A DNA stretch of 53,719 nucleotides, taken from contig MNCI01005009.1 in NCBI GenBank assembly GCA_015680685.1, forward strand, positions 417,763 to 471,481, written 5' to 3'. The DNA comes from Gnetum montanum (Eukaryota > Streptophyta > Gnetopsida > Gnetales > Gnetaceae). The number at the start of each line of letters is the position of its first letter. The first letter of the stretch is position 1. The position numbers were made by a program, and so were the translations under genes. The notes below the pieces were generated by a model. The model saw only the letters and a list, made by a program, of their open reading frames with translations. It searched no databases and was not told the DNA's origin. Positions 1 through 10,508 of this stretch are shown piece by piece.

Positions 1-688
1 TTGATATTTTTCATCTTTCTTGTTCCTCATGTTTGTCCATCTTATAGCTATCAGAGGTTCACTCTTAGTCATGGGGGCCTTGGAATAATTTTTTTAATTT
101 TTTCCATTTTAATAATTACCTAACCCCTACACCTTGGGTAGTTGATAGTGATAAATCTCTGAACCAGTTTCTACGATAACCACAACTCAGCTATTGTGCT
201 TCATATTGAGGCAAGGTATCAACTACATTGTGGATTATCTATCCTTGGTCATTTGTGACTATGTTGTGTGTGTAGATGGCAATCATACAAACAATGGATT
301 GAGCTTGGAGGAAGCACTCAAGATGGATCAAAATTGGAGCATTTATGAAAAGAGCAAGTTTGGTGGAATGGCTATGGATAAAAAATGGAAGGTGTAATCT
401 CGGCATTGGCAGCAACACACTCCATCTTCTTTCTCTCTCTTTTTTTCTCTTCAAGCTACCAAATAAAGGCTCATATTTCATTTATGTACAAGTGTTCACC
501 ATAATGGTTATGAACACTAATGTTGTAATATGCTTATTGATCCATTCACTGGACATGTTGAGTCTATCATCCCATTCCACCGTCAGTTTTCAGTTACTTA
601 ATAATCCCATACCTTCCCAATATTTTGTAAAGAACTTGTTTCTTTTCTTCTATACTCGAGGACAAGTTTCCATTCAGTTATGGGGGTA
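1..688 (+). mobile_element. E0: 3' internal tail of a plus-strand gypsy element
   Basis: This stretch lies directly upstream of a polypurine tract and a 3' LTR, so by position it is the untranslated 3' part of a plus-strand gypsy element whose body is left of the window. Short open frames exist on both strands, but none gives a recognisable retroelement domain, so I call no gene. Confidence 0.55.
655..688 (+). promoter_or_regulatory. E0 polypurine tract and conserved upstream box
   Basis: The core AGTTATGGGGGTA (676-688) sits directly before the LTR start. The upstream 21 bases, beginning CTCGAGGACAAG, match base for base except for transitions the stretch before the E3 3' LTR (minus strand, 26010-26048), which ends AGTTGTGGGGGTA. 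Polypurine tracts prime plus-strand DNA synthesis in LTR retrotransposons. Conservation between two elements on opposite strands supports the call. Confidence 0.8.
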
Positions 689-1635
689 TAATGAGAGTGG
701 TTACTCTAGCAGTTTCTCTAGTAGTTATTCTAATTATTAGAGCAGTTACTCTAGTGGTTACTCTAGTAGTTATTCTAATTATTATATTGGTTACTCTAGC
801 AGTTTCTTTAGTAGTTATTCTAATTATTAGAGCGGTTACTCTAATTATTAGAGTAGTTGCTCCCAAGCCTATAAATACAGTGCCTAGGTGCACAATTGGA
901 AGGAATTCTTTTAGAAGAAAAGTAGCGAAACTCTTGTAGTCTATTTGAAAGTTATAGTATTTTCCAAGTGCCCGCAGCAAGAGGTTGAAGTGTGGATGGA
1001 TCTTTATTCGAGCATTATGTACCTGAGCACACCTTGTATATAGCAATAAAGATGAGCTCTTTGATTCATCCTTGTAGCACTTGAGATGTTTTTTCTTGGG
1101 AATTTCTTTTATTTTATTTTCTTATGCATTTATTTTATTTTATTTTATGCACTTTACATTTCTGTTATTAGCGTAGTAATTCATTTTGATCAATTAAGAA
1201 AATCGTTAAAATACGCTCAGTACGATCACTTCGAGCATGCATGTAACACTTGGTAACCCAGTAATGATTAGCATTTGGTAATCCCAGTAGTGTTGCACTA
1301 GTTCAGGATGTGTACGTCAAGTGAGAACGGATACTGGTGTTAGGATTAGTTAAAGCCTAGTTAATCAATAATTAAGTTAAATTAGTCACTTAGTTATCTC
1401 TCTTTTTCCCTATTAGCACAGGACATAAAAACATAAAAGATATAAAAATCATATGCCTCAAGCTTACTTAACCATATAATCATGACATAAAAGTAAGTTT
1501 GGGAAGACAACGATCAATCAACCCATCCTTGTTCCACAAGGGCATATAAGCACTTAGTCCTTGGAATTCAACCATATCGTGTGTGAAACACTCACATTTG
1601 TATGGTTGAGCATAGGGGTACCTTGTCTCTCATCA
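689..1635 (+). repeat. E0 3' LTR (gypsy, Tat/Athila type)
   Basis: About 947 bp. It begins TAATGAG (a G-to-A change from TGATGAG), directly after the polypurine tract, and ends CTCTCATCA. Reading 5' to 3' it holds a U3 repeat array (696-862), a TATA box CTATAAATA (869-877), a poly(A) signal AATAAA (1045-1050), a double GGTAAC/GGTAATCC motif (about 1246-1303) shared with every related LTR here, and a terminal block (about 1569-1635) that matches in reverse complement the LTR ends at 18500, 24081, 45866 and 53626. No tRNA-Asp primer site follows, which fits a 3' LTR. Confidence 0.8.
696..862 (+). repeat. U3 tandem array of GTTACTCTAG / TCTAATTATTAGAG units
   Basis: Short units are reiterated: GGTTACTCTAGCAGT, CTCTAGTAGTTAT and the odd-centred palindrome CTCTAATTATTAGAG. 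The higher-order period is about 45 to 60 bp. The array ends a few bases before the TATA box, in the enhancer position of the LTR. Confidence 0.75.
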
Positions 1636-2460
1636 CCTAGTGTGAAAAACATCAAATCCCAGATTTCAACTAGTTTTGACTAGGTTTGGTGGGGTTCCAA
1701 GGTTGTTGGAGATTCTTCGAGGGCTTCTAGGTTACATGGGGCCTATTTTGGGGTCAAACGTAGGTTAGATGGGTGCTATGAGATAATAGTTGGTGTTACC
1801 TCCCTTCTTCCACACTGGGCATTGCTTCCCAAGCATGAAAACCCATGGTTTCTAGCTTTGTTCATGTCTCACCCACTTTTGTGAACCCGAGGTTGGAAAA
1901 GGTAGGTTTGGATTACCAAAATTAGCTAAATATTTGTATTTTAATGTCTTTGTGAAATATGAGTCATTTTTCCTCACTAGACATGGTATACTCAACGTGG
2001 ATGCATGGGGGTTAAGGTTTCCATAAGGTTTTAAGTGTTAAATTAGAGAAAAAGCTCAACATTCATGTAATTTTTGGCCAAGAGAGAAGGCACAGGGTGG
2101 GGTCCACCATACAAAAAATTTATAATTTTGAACGTTTAAGTTGTTTTCTATCCAAGATTAACATGAACTAGACTTTCCCCCTTTTTCACATCAATGCACT
2201 TGGAGTTATGTTGCACTGAATTAGCAACTAGGGTTGCATGGTGTACGTTTAGGTTTTAGATGTGATTTTATTGTGAAATATCATAAGTTTTCATTAAAAT
2301 TGTCATTTTATACCAACAACGCATTGGAGGAGAGCTTTGTCAAAGATTCTTATGGTAGAGAACATCAATCTTTAGCGTGGAAGCCTCTCATCTCCTTTGC
2401 AGTTAGCGTAGAACACCTATTTTTTAATAGATTTTAACAATTCCCAATGTTGTGCCTACC
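1636..2460. other. No gene recognised; AT-rich spacer right of the E0 LTR
   Basis: No domain-like frame on either strand. There is no primer-binding site after the LTR, so this is probably the DNA into which E0 inserted, or the start of another decayed element. Confidence 0.4.
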
Positions 2461-2899
2461 ATGGCATCAAAAAAATGTGGAGGAAAGAGTAGAAACCCTA
2501 TGATCCAAAAGGTGGATTAACAAGCTTGAGATCTAGAAGAAGTACCTAGGCCCATCTCCATTTAGGCTTCTTCAATTGTTACTCTAGGGCAGGTAGTTCT
2601 ACCTATTTTTACCTTTGTTTTGTATGGTTTCTTCTAGTTTTTTTTTTGCTTCCTATGTGTTAAGGCTATTTTTTATATGTGGAGGGATTAAAATGGAATT
2701 TTTATGAAATCCCACCTCCTATTTTGGCTACTTCCCTATAGATCTATAGTTGTTTTGTTGCTTTGGCTTTTGTAGATTTGATTTTGAAAATAGGGCTCAC
2801 TGTTTCATGCTTTTTTCCTAAATTTTTGGGGTGTGATCATTTTTTCAGATCTAGGCCTTAGGATTTGTCAAAATTAAATTTCAAAAAAATCATACCCCA

Positions 2900-3800
2900 T
2901 TATTTAGGTGTAAATTTTAATGGGGTTCAATGGTTTTTGGCTATTTCGATTGTTTCCATGGCTATATGAAATCTAGGTTTTGAAGTTTTAACATGAAAAA
3001 GAAAGTAATGTTGTGTATTTTTTCTTGGGAGAACAGCTATGAATTTATGAAATTTTAGGTTATGTATTTGTATCCATTTTTTTAGGCTTTCTAATGGAGG
3101 TTTTCTCATTTAATTTGGATTCATAACGATGAAGTTATGACTATTTTTCTAATGTTGTGTAGGTAGGTTGTTTATGCAGCTTTTGTAATTTCATGTAAAT
3201 TTGTGAATTTTCTCTAAGAAAATGGAAATTTTTTTTGGCTATTTTCTAGTCATGGTTAAGTAGGCTTTATCTTCAGGTTTCTAGTAGAGGTGGAATCACT
3301 CTGATTGGACTTAAAACAAACTTTCTATGAAATTTTTTACTAAGCATGTGAAATAAGGATGGTTGTGCTGTTTTGGATTATTGTTTAAATTGATGAATTT
3401 TCTTTGCATAAATGGAAATGATTTTGAATTTTTTCTAAGAATGGGTGCATAGGGATCAATATAAGCTTTCAAACAGTGGTGTAATCATTTCGTTTGAAGC
3501 TTAAACAAATTTTTGACCAACCTTGTGTGAAAAGGAGTAAACGTTGATAGTTATGATTTTGGCTGAATTTTTCATGTTTTATGGATATATGGCTATAATT
3601 TTTAGTTCCAATGGTCATGTCTATAAGGTTCATAATCTCAGGATTCTTTTCGTGGTGGAATCACTAAAATCAAAGCACAAACAAATTTTTGATGAATTTT
3701 TTGGCTATGGCTATGTGAACAAGGCAAAATTATGGTCATCGCACACTACCCATTTAGAAATGGAAGTGGTTGATCTATATAACTTATGTTTTTCTTTTAT
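2900..3800. repeat. Degenerate long-period repeat, AT-rich
   Basis: Phrases recur at roughly 170-250 bp: GGTGGAATCAC near 3290 and 3650 with GGTGTAATCAT near 3478; AAACAAATTTTTGA near 3503 and 3682; TGAATTTTCT plus AATGGAAAT near 3210 and 3395. Copies are far diverged and borders are unclear. Confidence 0.4.
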
Positions 3801-3887
3801 CAACATGTAAAACTAATGCTTAATTTTTTTTTTTAAGAAGAGTAAAATATTTTTCTATTTTTATCTAGGTTTTACTATGGCTACATG

Positions 3888-4241
3888 ATTTTTTCTACAT
3901 TCATGATGCTTTTTTCTAGATTTGTGCATACCTTAGATGTGTTTTCCAAATTTATGCATGCTTTACATAATTTATATGTTTTTTATAAACTTATGCTTGC
4001 TTTTCTAAATTTATGCATAATCTTGATGCTATTTTCTAAATTTATGCATAATTTGCATGTTTTTTCCAAATTTATGTATAACTTAGATGCTTTTTCTAAA
4101 TTTATGCATAATTTTCATGTTTTTCTCCAAATATATGCATAACTTAGATGATTTTTCTAAATTTATGTGTAATTTGCATTTTTTATCAAATTTATGCATA
4201 ATTTAGATGCTTTTTCTAAATTTGTGCATAATTTAGACTAA
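3888..4241 (+). repeat. 30-bp minisatellite, about 11-12 units
   Basis: Units such as AAATTTATGCATAATTTGCA followed by TGTTTTTTCC repeat with a period close to 30 bp and 1- to 2-base slips. Alternate units differ (TTTGCATG versus TTAGATGC), hinting at a 60-bp dimer. Because 30 is a multiple of three, one plus-strand frame stays open for 85 codons and reads as a decapeptide repeat of the type FSKFMHNLHV. I regard the open frame as a by-product of the period. Confidence 0.85.
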
Positions 4242-4778
4242 GACTTAGTTTTGGGCTATAAGATTTTGGCTATAAAGGCTATAAACTATGGTAAGAATGA
4301 TTTTATAGAATTTCTTAAGCGAATTAAAAAAATACATCTTAGAGATTTTTATAAAGGCTAATTTCACCTTCGACTATATGTTTTGTCTAAATTTGCTAAG
4401 TGTTTCCATAATGCAAGCCTACACAAGGTTGTAATGATCTTTTCTTATGGAATTACTTTAATTTTAAAAAAAACACCTTAGAGCTTTTTCTAGAGGCTAA
4501 TTTCACCTCTCACTAGATGTTTTTCCTGAATTTGCTAAGTAATTTTAATAAGTCACAATGTTTTTTGCTTTGCTTCATGTAGGGTATATTTGAGGCTTAT
4601 TCTCATCATCGTGGATCTAGTTGGTATATTGTGTTACATTTTTAGTTTTTGTTTATGGTTTTAGCTATGGGTTATTAGCTAGTTATATGCTGCATTTTAG
4701 GCCTTAGGGGACATTAGCGGCCCCAACGGTGAGGGTGGGAATGACCCACCACTTCCTCCTCCAAATGCCACTCAGTAG

Positions 4779-5110
4779 CTTCTATCAACTTAGCTTGTTG
4801 GCTATTTGTTTTTGTTTTCATGTTGATGGCTATGATTAGCCCAAAACTATGTTATATATGGTTGTTCTTTGACATTCTTCCCACATAATGTGGCCATGAC
4901 TTGTGTATGTTATGGACATTTTAACTTTCAATTTAAAATTTGATTTTATCTTTGGCTATATGTATCTATAGTTGTAGTAAACGTTGTGAATGGTCATGTT
5001 GCCATTTCGGTTATAACATTAAATGAATAAGAAGTTTAATGATAAACAAGGTGTTTTCTAGTTTTAGATCATCGTGGGCATAGGTTATATTACATGATTG
5101 TGGCTACATT
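4779..5110. other. No gene recognised
   Basis: AT-rich sequence between the ORF3-like C-terminal fragment and the 29-bp minisatellite. No domain, RNA gene or LTR signature was seen. Confidence 0.4.
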
Positions 5111-5256
5111 GTTAGTTTAAGGCCATGGTAGGCCATAATGCTAGTTTAAAGTCTTAGCGAACTATAATGCTAGTTTAACATCTTAGTGGATTGGTATGTC
5201 AATTTAAGGTCAGAGCGAATTGTAATGCTAGTTTTAGGTCTTAGCAGATGGGGTAT
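5111..5256. repeat. 29-bp minisatellite, five units
   Basis: Five consecutive units (5111, 5140, 5169, 5198, 5227), four of 29 bp and the last of 30. Each starts G(C/T)TAGTTTAA or a close variant and ends in (A/G)TAAT or GTAT. Identity between units is roughly 65-80%. Confidence 0.8.
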
Positions 5257-5794
5257 GAAAGAGAGATATATTTATATGGCTTTTTTGATGTTTATAACAT
5301 AAGTAAAAGTAAAGAAAGGTTGTTGCAAATAGGTAACAATGCAAACAAACTTAGGCTACATGCATAGGTTGCACACATAAAGAGTAAAATAACAAATGCA
5401 TAAAAAGGTATAATAAACTACAAAACAAAAGTAAGGCTACATGGCTATCAGTGCATCTAGTCATAGAGGCATGGGAAGGTTAAGGCAAACTTCACTTGTG
5501 CAAATTCTTCCTAATCTTTCTAAGATTAGGGAGTGAGTAAGGCCTACTTTACACAAGCTTATATTTTCCATTCCTTTAGCTAACGAAGTTAAAAGGGAGT
5601 TCATCCCATAATGTATCTTGTTGCTTATTACTATCATTGTTGGCCTTCTTAGGTTTTTTCTCTTCATGGCTGAGAGCTTCTTCTTGAAGCTCCACTTCGG
5701 ACCCTTGCTCTATGTCTACTTTGTTAATAGCCAAGGGAATTGCATTATTGCCATGAATGATGATTTTGCCTTCCTTGTAAGGGAGGTGAATTTC
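5257..5794 (-). pseudogene. E6 post-protease linker and non-coding tail
   Basis: On the minus strand the frame downstream of the E6 protease core continues with residues such as GNNAIPLAINKVDIEQG, then acidic and lysine-rich sequence, before stops accumulate near 5600. No reverse transcriptase follows where it would be expected, so the element is 3'-truncated or non-autonomous. Below about 5460 I see only AT-rich sequence. Confidence 0.45.
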
Positions 5795-6325
5795 TTAATG
5801 GATGGAAGAGGACATAGCTTGTAATTGAGATAACCAAGGTCTTCCTAGGATTAGGTTGAATCCTAGTGTCCCCTCCACCACCAAGAAATTGGTAGTTATG
5901 GGGAATTGCTCCCCAGCTACAAAATCCAAGGAGATAGATCCCTTAATGGAAACTCTTGATCCATTGAAGGACTTAAGAGTTGTAATGGTTGTAGTCTGTA
6001 TTTTTTTAGTTAGACCCAAGCATTCAATGATGATACATGAAATGGTGCTAGTTGCGGCTCCATCATCAACATGCATCCAATGTATTTTAAATGGTCCTAT
6101 GTGTATGGCTATGCATAAATGGGTTGTAGTTACTTAGCCATTTTGGGAATTAATCTTAATTTCATTGTCACAAAATGTTAAGCATGTTGACTTTTCCTCC
6201 CTTGATGAGGGAGGAATCATCATTGCATGGATGGATTCCTTGTTAGTGGGGATGTCCTCACTAATGGGAATGAAAGTAATCATTTTGACTAGTACCTCAT
6301 GATGTGTGACAGAAATCATGATCAA
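5795..6325 (-). pseudogene. E6 gypsy aspartic protease (Ogre/Tat-like)
   Basis: Retroviral-type aspartic protease that would cut the Gag-Pol precursor. One frame runs from 6325 to 5795 with a single stop near 6134. The active-site region reads HVDDGAATS, a D-G-A triad in place of D-S/T-G, preceded by a basic hydrophobic strand (PFKIHW). The flap region is unclear. About 75 residues on comes the conserved end motif LILGRPWLSQLQA. This order (VD-G-A ... ILGRPWL) is typical of proteases of plant gypsy elements in the Tat group. It lies downstream of E6 gag remnants on the same strand (7640-9056). No RT follows. The plus-strand frames over this interval are shadows. Confidence 0.7.
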
Positions 6326-7639
6326 GTCATATAAGCTTAAAGTTATGTTTTTCTACTTAAGGGGTTGCCTGACTTCGTCCATTGCATTGAGGAAGTTTTT
6401 ATCATTGGCGATGAGCTTGTCACCCCAGTTGTGCTTTACTTCCTCCATGCATCCCAAAATGCAAACATTAGCTTTAGGCTATGGTTGTTGTGGTTCTTCC
6501 TCTTTGTTTTGATTTTGGACTTTGGTGTCCTCTTGTGGCTTGTTGGTTGAAAGGGTTGGGGCAAAGGAGGTTATGGATGTACCCAAAATGGTACTAGGTT
6601 TTAGTGGATCCACTTTCTTTCATGCCTTCATCTTCTTATCACCCTCGTTGTTTGGCTTTTGCTTATGCTTGTTCCTTTATTTGGGTGAAGTTTTTTGGTT
6701 GTTAGTTGCTAGCTATGAGGAAGGGGCAGTAGCATTAGCCACCATAGGGGGTCGTTGCATTGCTGATTGGGCTATGAATATTTGGGTTGTATTGGGTTAG
6801 GGAGTCATGATAAAAAATGTTTCCCTTACAGGCACTCTTGATGATACTCTTATGAAAAAGGTTCCCTTAGAGGCACTCATGATGATACTCTTATGAAAAA
6901 GGAGTTCTTGAGTTGTGGAATGTTGGAGAAGCCCTTTTATCATATAGGGGTGCTTGAATCATGAATGGTTCTCTTGTAGGTATTTGATCACAATAAATTT
7001 TGAATGATAAAATTACATAAGGATTGTCATTAGCATTTAATAGGTCCTTATAGACCTACATTGATTGGTTTTATGGCCAAACTAGGTTCGAAGCATCTAA
7101 GACTATCTCTCTCCTATCTATCATTCTTTGTAGATCATCCTTCAGCATAAGGTAGAAGTCTGTGTCATGATCAAGTAGTTGATGATAATGGTAGAAAAGG
7201 TATAACTTGAAGTATTTAAGTAGTTTCAAGTCATCTTTCATTGTCTGAGTGGGGTTGTTGGCTATTTCTCATAGCCACTCATGTTTCTTTCTAGTGGCTT
7301 TGGTCATTTGTTTATGCTACATGCATCCACTTTTTAATAGTTGGTCTAGAAACTCGAATGGTTTTAATGGCAATGTAGTGTATTTGGACCTATCATTTAT
7401 TTTGAAGTTAGGTCTAGTTATTGTCAATGTAATGGCCTCAAAGGATGATGGTTGGTTATTATGATCAATAGTAGGAGCCTTAGATGGATTGGCCTTTGGC
7501 CCTTGGTTTGTAGTCTTTGTTTCTTTTGTCACAGTTGTTATAGTTGTGTTGTTTTGTTTTCTATTTTCTTTTTCTATCTAAGTGTGTTGGTCTTTATATG
7601 CTATATAGGCTGGATCATGACTAGCCTCTATAGCATCCT
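6326..7639 (-). other. E6 gag-protease linker, no domain recognised
   Basis: By position between the gag core and the protease, this should be the C-terminal gag/linker. Minus-strand translation is broken and low in recognisable motifs. A 41-bp unit is duplicated at 6821-6902. Confidence 0.4.
6821..6902. repeat. 41-bp direct repeat, two units
   Basis: Units 6821-6861 and 6862-6902 both read TTCCCTTA(C/G)AGGCACTC followed by TGATGATACTC and TTATGAAAAAGG, differing at two or three bases. A recent local duplication. Confidence 0.85.
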
Positions 7640-8010
7640 ATATATTTTTAGTTTAAGAGAACTCTTGGCTAAGAGATTGTAGGTCAAGGTAGCAGAGTTT
7701 AGACTTGATGAAGTCATTAACTACTTCCTTAAATATGGATAACAAGTGGGCTTTAGCTATAGGCTCTAGTATTTCATTTAGCAATCCATTTCATTGCTAG
7801 ATAAACTTCTATATTAGTTCTAAGGGCTCTTGCTTGACCTTCATGAGTTGGTCAAGTGTTGAGTTAGGCTTCAAGTTATACTTGGAGTGGTTGACAAACT
7901 AGGATACTAAGTTCTCTAAAGAGGATATGGAACCTCTAGGTAATGCATGGTACCAATTAAGTGCTTTCCTAGTCAAAGACATAGGGAAAATCCTCTTGAT
8001 GGTATGAGGC
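7640..8010 (-). pseudogene. E6 gag core (retrotransposon gag domain)
   Basis: Capsid-region remnant. The minus strand from about 8000 downward reads FPMSLTRKALNWYHALPRGS, then SISSLENLVS, VNHSKYNLKP, LDQLMKVKQEPLE and, after stops, NGLLNEI. This is the usual plant gypsy Gag block: a small residue before L-W/Y-Y, a PxGSI turn, W/E-L, an F-x-Q/N-x-Y/F-N-x-K/D segment, a 'QxxxL' stretch and a Q-rich helix. The spacing fits Ogre/Tat Gag proteins. At least three in-frame stops (TAG/TAA at former Q/W-like codons) make it dead. It lies between an upstream gag piece at 8790-9056 and the protease at 5795-6325, in normal gag-PR order. Confidence 0.7.
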
Positions 8011-8789
8011 CATGGCTACAAGAGTAAAAATTGAAATCAACATGTAATAAGTTGAGCATTAGGATCACCTTCTCTATTATATTTGCTAAATTGGAAAATA
8101 GGGACACTAGGAAGAAGTATCAAGGGTGGGACTACAAGACTTATGGGATCATCCTGGTAGAAATTAATAATCTTGATAGTCTATGTGGTAGAGACTTTAA
8201 GCCTTTTCAACTCCTCCATAAGGTCTTGTATCATCTAGAAGGCTTGATCCAGGCTTTGTGGTGGCCTTGTTGGTTGTGGGGTTTGTACATAAGGCTGTGG
8301 CATTTGTTGTGAGGCTTGTGGCCTTGCTATGGGTTGCAAGATGGAAGAAATAGGTTGTGTAACTATCATAGCTTATGGGAAAAACAAAGAAAAAGATGTT
8401 TATGTTGATAGTTAAGGCACAAATGAGATAAAAGGGGTGTGTGACCCCTATGTCACTTGGGGTTCCATGGTGGCTTCCACATAAGGAGTTCACAGATTTT
8501 TGGTGGTAAAAATCACCATTGATGATTTTATGTATTGAGACTATATTGTAAATGACATTGATGCACTATAGTTTGTTGTTTGTGGCATTGGCTGAGTGTG
8601 ATGTGTGGCTATAACTAGTATGGGGTTTGCCATAGTAGGGTAGGAAGGAGTGGATTATGATGGCACCATGCCCATGGAGAAGATAGAAGCATTAGAGGAA
8701 GGTTCTGTGACCTTGGGGGATGTTTGTCAAAATAGTCCTTCTAGGATCTGTTTAGGCTCAAATTCTACTTTAAATTCATTCTCCTCTTT

Positions 8790-9056
8790 CTATTGTTCCT
8801 TATAACTATGCTTTCCATCTTCCTCTTCCATGATAATCAATTGGGCTAGGATGCTAAGATAGATGTCATTAAGGGGAATTTGGTCATATGGGAAAGGGAT
8901 GTACTCCTTTCCACTTTTGTGTATGAGCTCAAACAACTTCTTGTCCTCTACTTCAATATGTGGAATTACCATGCCTAACTGTATTTTAGCATAAATGAAG
9001 TTATAAAGATATTCATTTATGTTTACAAAATAAAGCCTCTCCCCTCTAACCCTCAA
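8790..9056 (-). pseudogene. E6 N-terminal gag-region fragment
   Basis: An 88-codon minus-strand frame upstream of the E6 gag core in the same orientation. It starts MRVRGERLYFVNINEY and contains the acidic/aromatic segment FPYDQIPLND followed by the helical ILAQLIIMEEEDGK. I recognise no named domain. Its position between leader and gag core, and its strand, make a 5' gag or extra 5' ORF likely. The 780 bp between it and the core is interrupted by stops. Confidence 0.4.
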
Positions 9057-9339
9057 AGTTTTCTTTCACTCAATGATGGTAGGGTCTTTGGGGTCATAGA
9101 TCCTCATGACTTGTTGGCTATGATCTTTGCTAGTGAGGGTGAAGGATAATTTGGTGGATTGTTGGAAAGATATGGATATAGTGTTAAGAATGTCTTAAAA
9201 ATAGGCTATAAATGGTAAAATAGAAGCAAATTCTAGTGAATGAAATTCAAAATTTTTTAAAGAAAATGAAAACGATGAAAAATGAGGTTATTACTATAAT
9301 TAGTAAGTGGGGAATAAGCATGGTTTTCCCTTTTACCAA

Positions 9340-10430
9340 GAATGAAAAGTTGGAAACGTTAGTTTCAAGCCTCATCCAAATTAGCCTTCCAACTACTTCT
9401 ATGCTAGGTATGGTAGGAGGGGGGGTGGGGGGTTGGGGGTTGCGGCGACGGTGGAGTGGAAATAAAGGGAATGAGATGGAATCTCACACCTTTTAACTCA
9501 ATGTTGATGGAGGGGAAGGCTAAAAACCAAAGTGGAAAGTTTGGGTTTTCCTATTAAAAATTTCTTTTAGCAAGATGAAAATTCCTTTAGCTTGGAAAAA
9601 TGGGGGAAAGCTAACTTCTAGAAGTTTGGTAATATTTAGAAGGGCTACACCATGCACATTAGAAACTGAAATAAAATTGGTAGCAAAAAGAAAAAGGATG
9701 GAAAAGCTTCAATGCTAGCCTTGGAGGAAAAAATTCATAGTAAGTGTTGTGAAAAGTCATAACCCAACTACCTACAACTTCCATGTTGTAGTTTTGGTCA
9801 TAGGGGGTTGGTGGGGGAGAGGTAGTACTAATCTTTTAGGAGTTTCAGCTATAAAAATATGAGAAAAGGCTTTCAATTTGTAATGTTGGCTTTGAAGAAT
9901 TTGGTGTTAAGCCTCTTCCATGCTAGGCTTCCCAACTATTTCTATGTTGGGTATGGTAGGGGGGAAGAAGGATGGTGAGATAATCAAAATCTCACACCTT
10001 CTAACCCAATGTTGATATGGGGAGAAAGATTGAAAAAATCAAAGTGAAAGGTTGGTATTTCTCCAGTAAAATCAGTTTTAGTAGGCTGCTAACTTTCTTA
10101 ACTTGGAAAGATGGGGGAAGGAAACTTATGGAAGAGTTGAATGTTTTACTTTAGAAACTAGAGAATAAAGTACTAGCAATAGAAAGAAAAAATATGGGGT
10201 AAGAGATATCAATGCTAGCTTTGGATTGTAAAATTCATAGCAAGTGCTATGAAAAGCCAACAATCAACCACTTGTAATGTCCATGCTATGGTTTTGGTTA
10301 CATGAGGGTGGGGTGTGTAGCAGGATGGAGGTATGTGAGAGCACAAGCACAGGAAGATCAATGTTAATTCTTCAAAGTTTTTGGCTACAAAGAATCAGAG
10401 AAAAGTTTGCAAATGGCCATGTTGGTAATA
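9340..10430 (-). repeat. About 540-bp tandem duplication in the E6 leader
   Basis: Two diverged copies (about 9340-9885 and 9886-10430) share in order: AAGCCTC(A/T)TCCA, TTCCAACTA(C)TTCTATG, GGTATGGTAGG plus a G-run, AATCTCACACCTT, CAATGTTGAT, GGAAAGATGGGGGAA, GCTAGC(C)TTGGA, AAAATTCATAG(C/T)AAGTG and GAAAAG(T/C)CA. Borders are approximate. The units also contain ATGCTAG and CAATGTTGAT words that recur in the adjacent LTR U3 (11430-11750). Confidence 0.75.
9410..9441 (+). other. G-rich tract with quadruplex-forming potential
   Basis: Runs of 7, 6 and 5 Gs separated by T and TT inside an otherwise AT-rich element leader. The G7 run can supply two G-triplets, so the four-run rule is met. Shorter G-runs lie at the matching place of the second duplicate (about 9957) and at 9806-9822. 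Confidence 0.6.
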
Positions 10431-10508
10431 GGGAAAATTGATTTTAGATGTAGAAATTGGATGAAGGCCCTTCTTCTAATGCCAAGAAAAACTATTGTAA
10501 TTGAAAAT

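Larger units (their letters stand above)
2461..4778 (+). pseudogene. ORF3-like remnant, possibly split by an intron-like AT-rich insert
   Basis: An ATG at 2461 opens a short plus-strand frame starting MASKKCGGKSRN, with internal stops, running to about 2590. There it reaches CAG/GTAGTT, a possible splice donor. At 4681-4700 lies a pyrimidine/T-rich stretch ending TGCATTTTAG, a possible acceptor. It is followed by a 25-codon frame starting ALGDISGPNG and ending DPPLPPPNATQ before a stop (4776-4778). The ends resemble the third ORFs of E2 (starts MAPKRRQ, ends EEPPPPGTT) and E3 (starts MASKGKR, ends EPPPPRTI). The 2.1 kb between is AT-rich, repetitive and not coding-like. Seen: the two short frames and the splice-like signals. 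Inferred: that they belong together. The match rests on short low-complexity ends and may be chance. Confidence 0.25.

Noticed and set aside
345-740. 131-codon plus-strand frame
   Set aside because: No recognisable domain; it crosses the polypurine tract and the LTR start, and its end is the U3 repeat array.
678-1046. 122-codon minus-strand frame rich in Thr-Arg-Val-Thr repeats
   Set aside because: The repeats are the translation of the U3 tandem array in the LTR, not a protein.
3888-5256. CRISPR-like array
   Set aside because: The repeats are directly adjacent minisatellites without unique spacers, in a plant retrotransposon context.
5856-6137. Plus-strand frame opposite the E6 protease
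   Set aside because: Shadow of the minus-strand protease frame with ILGRPWL.
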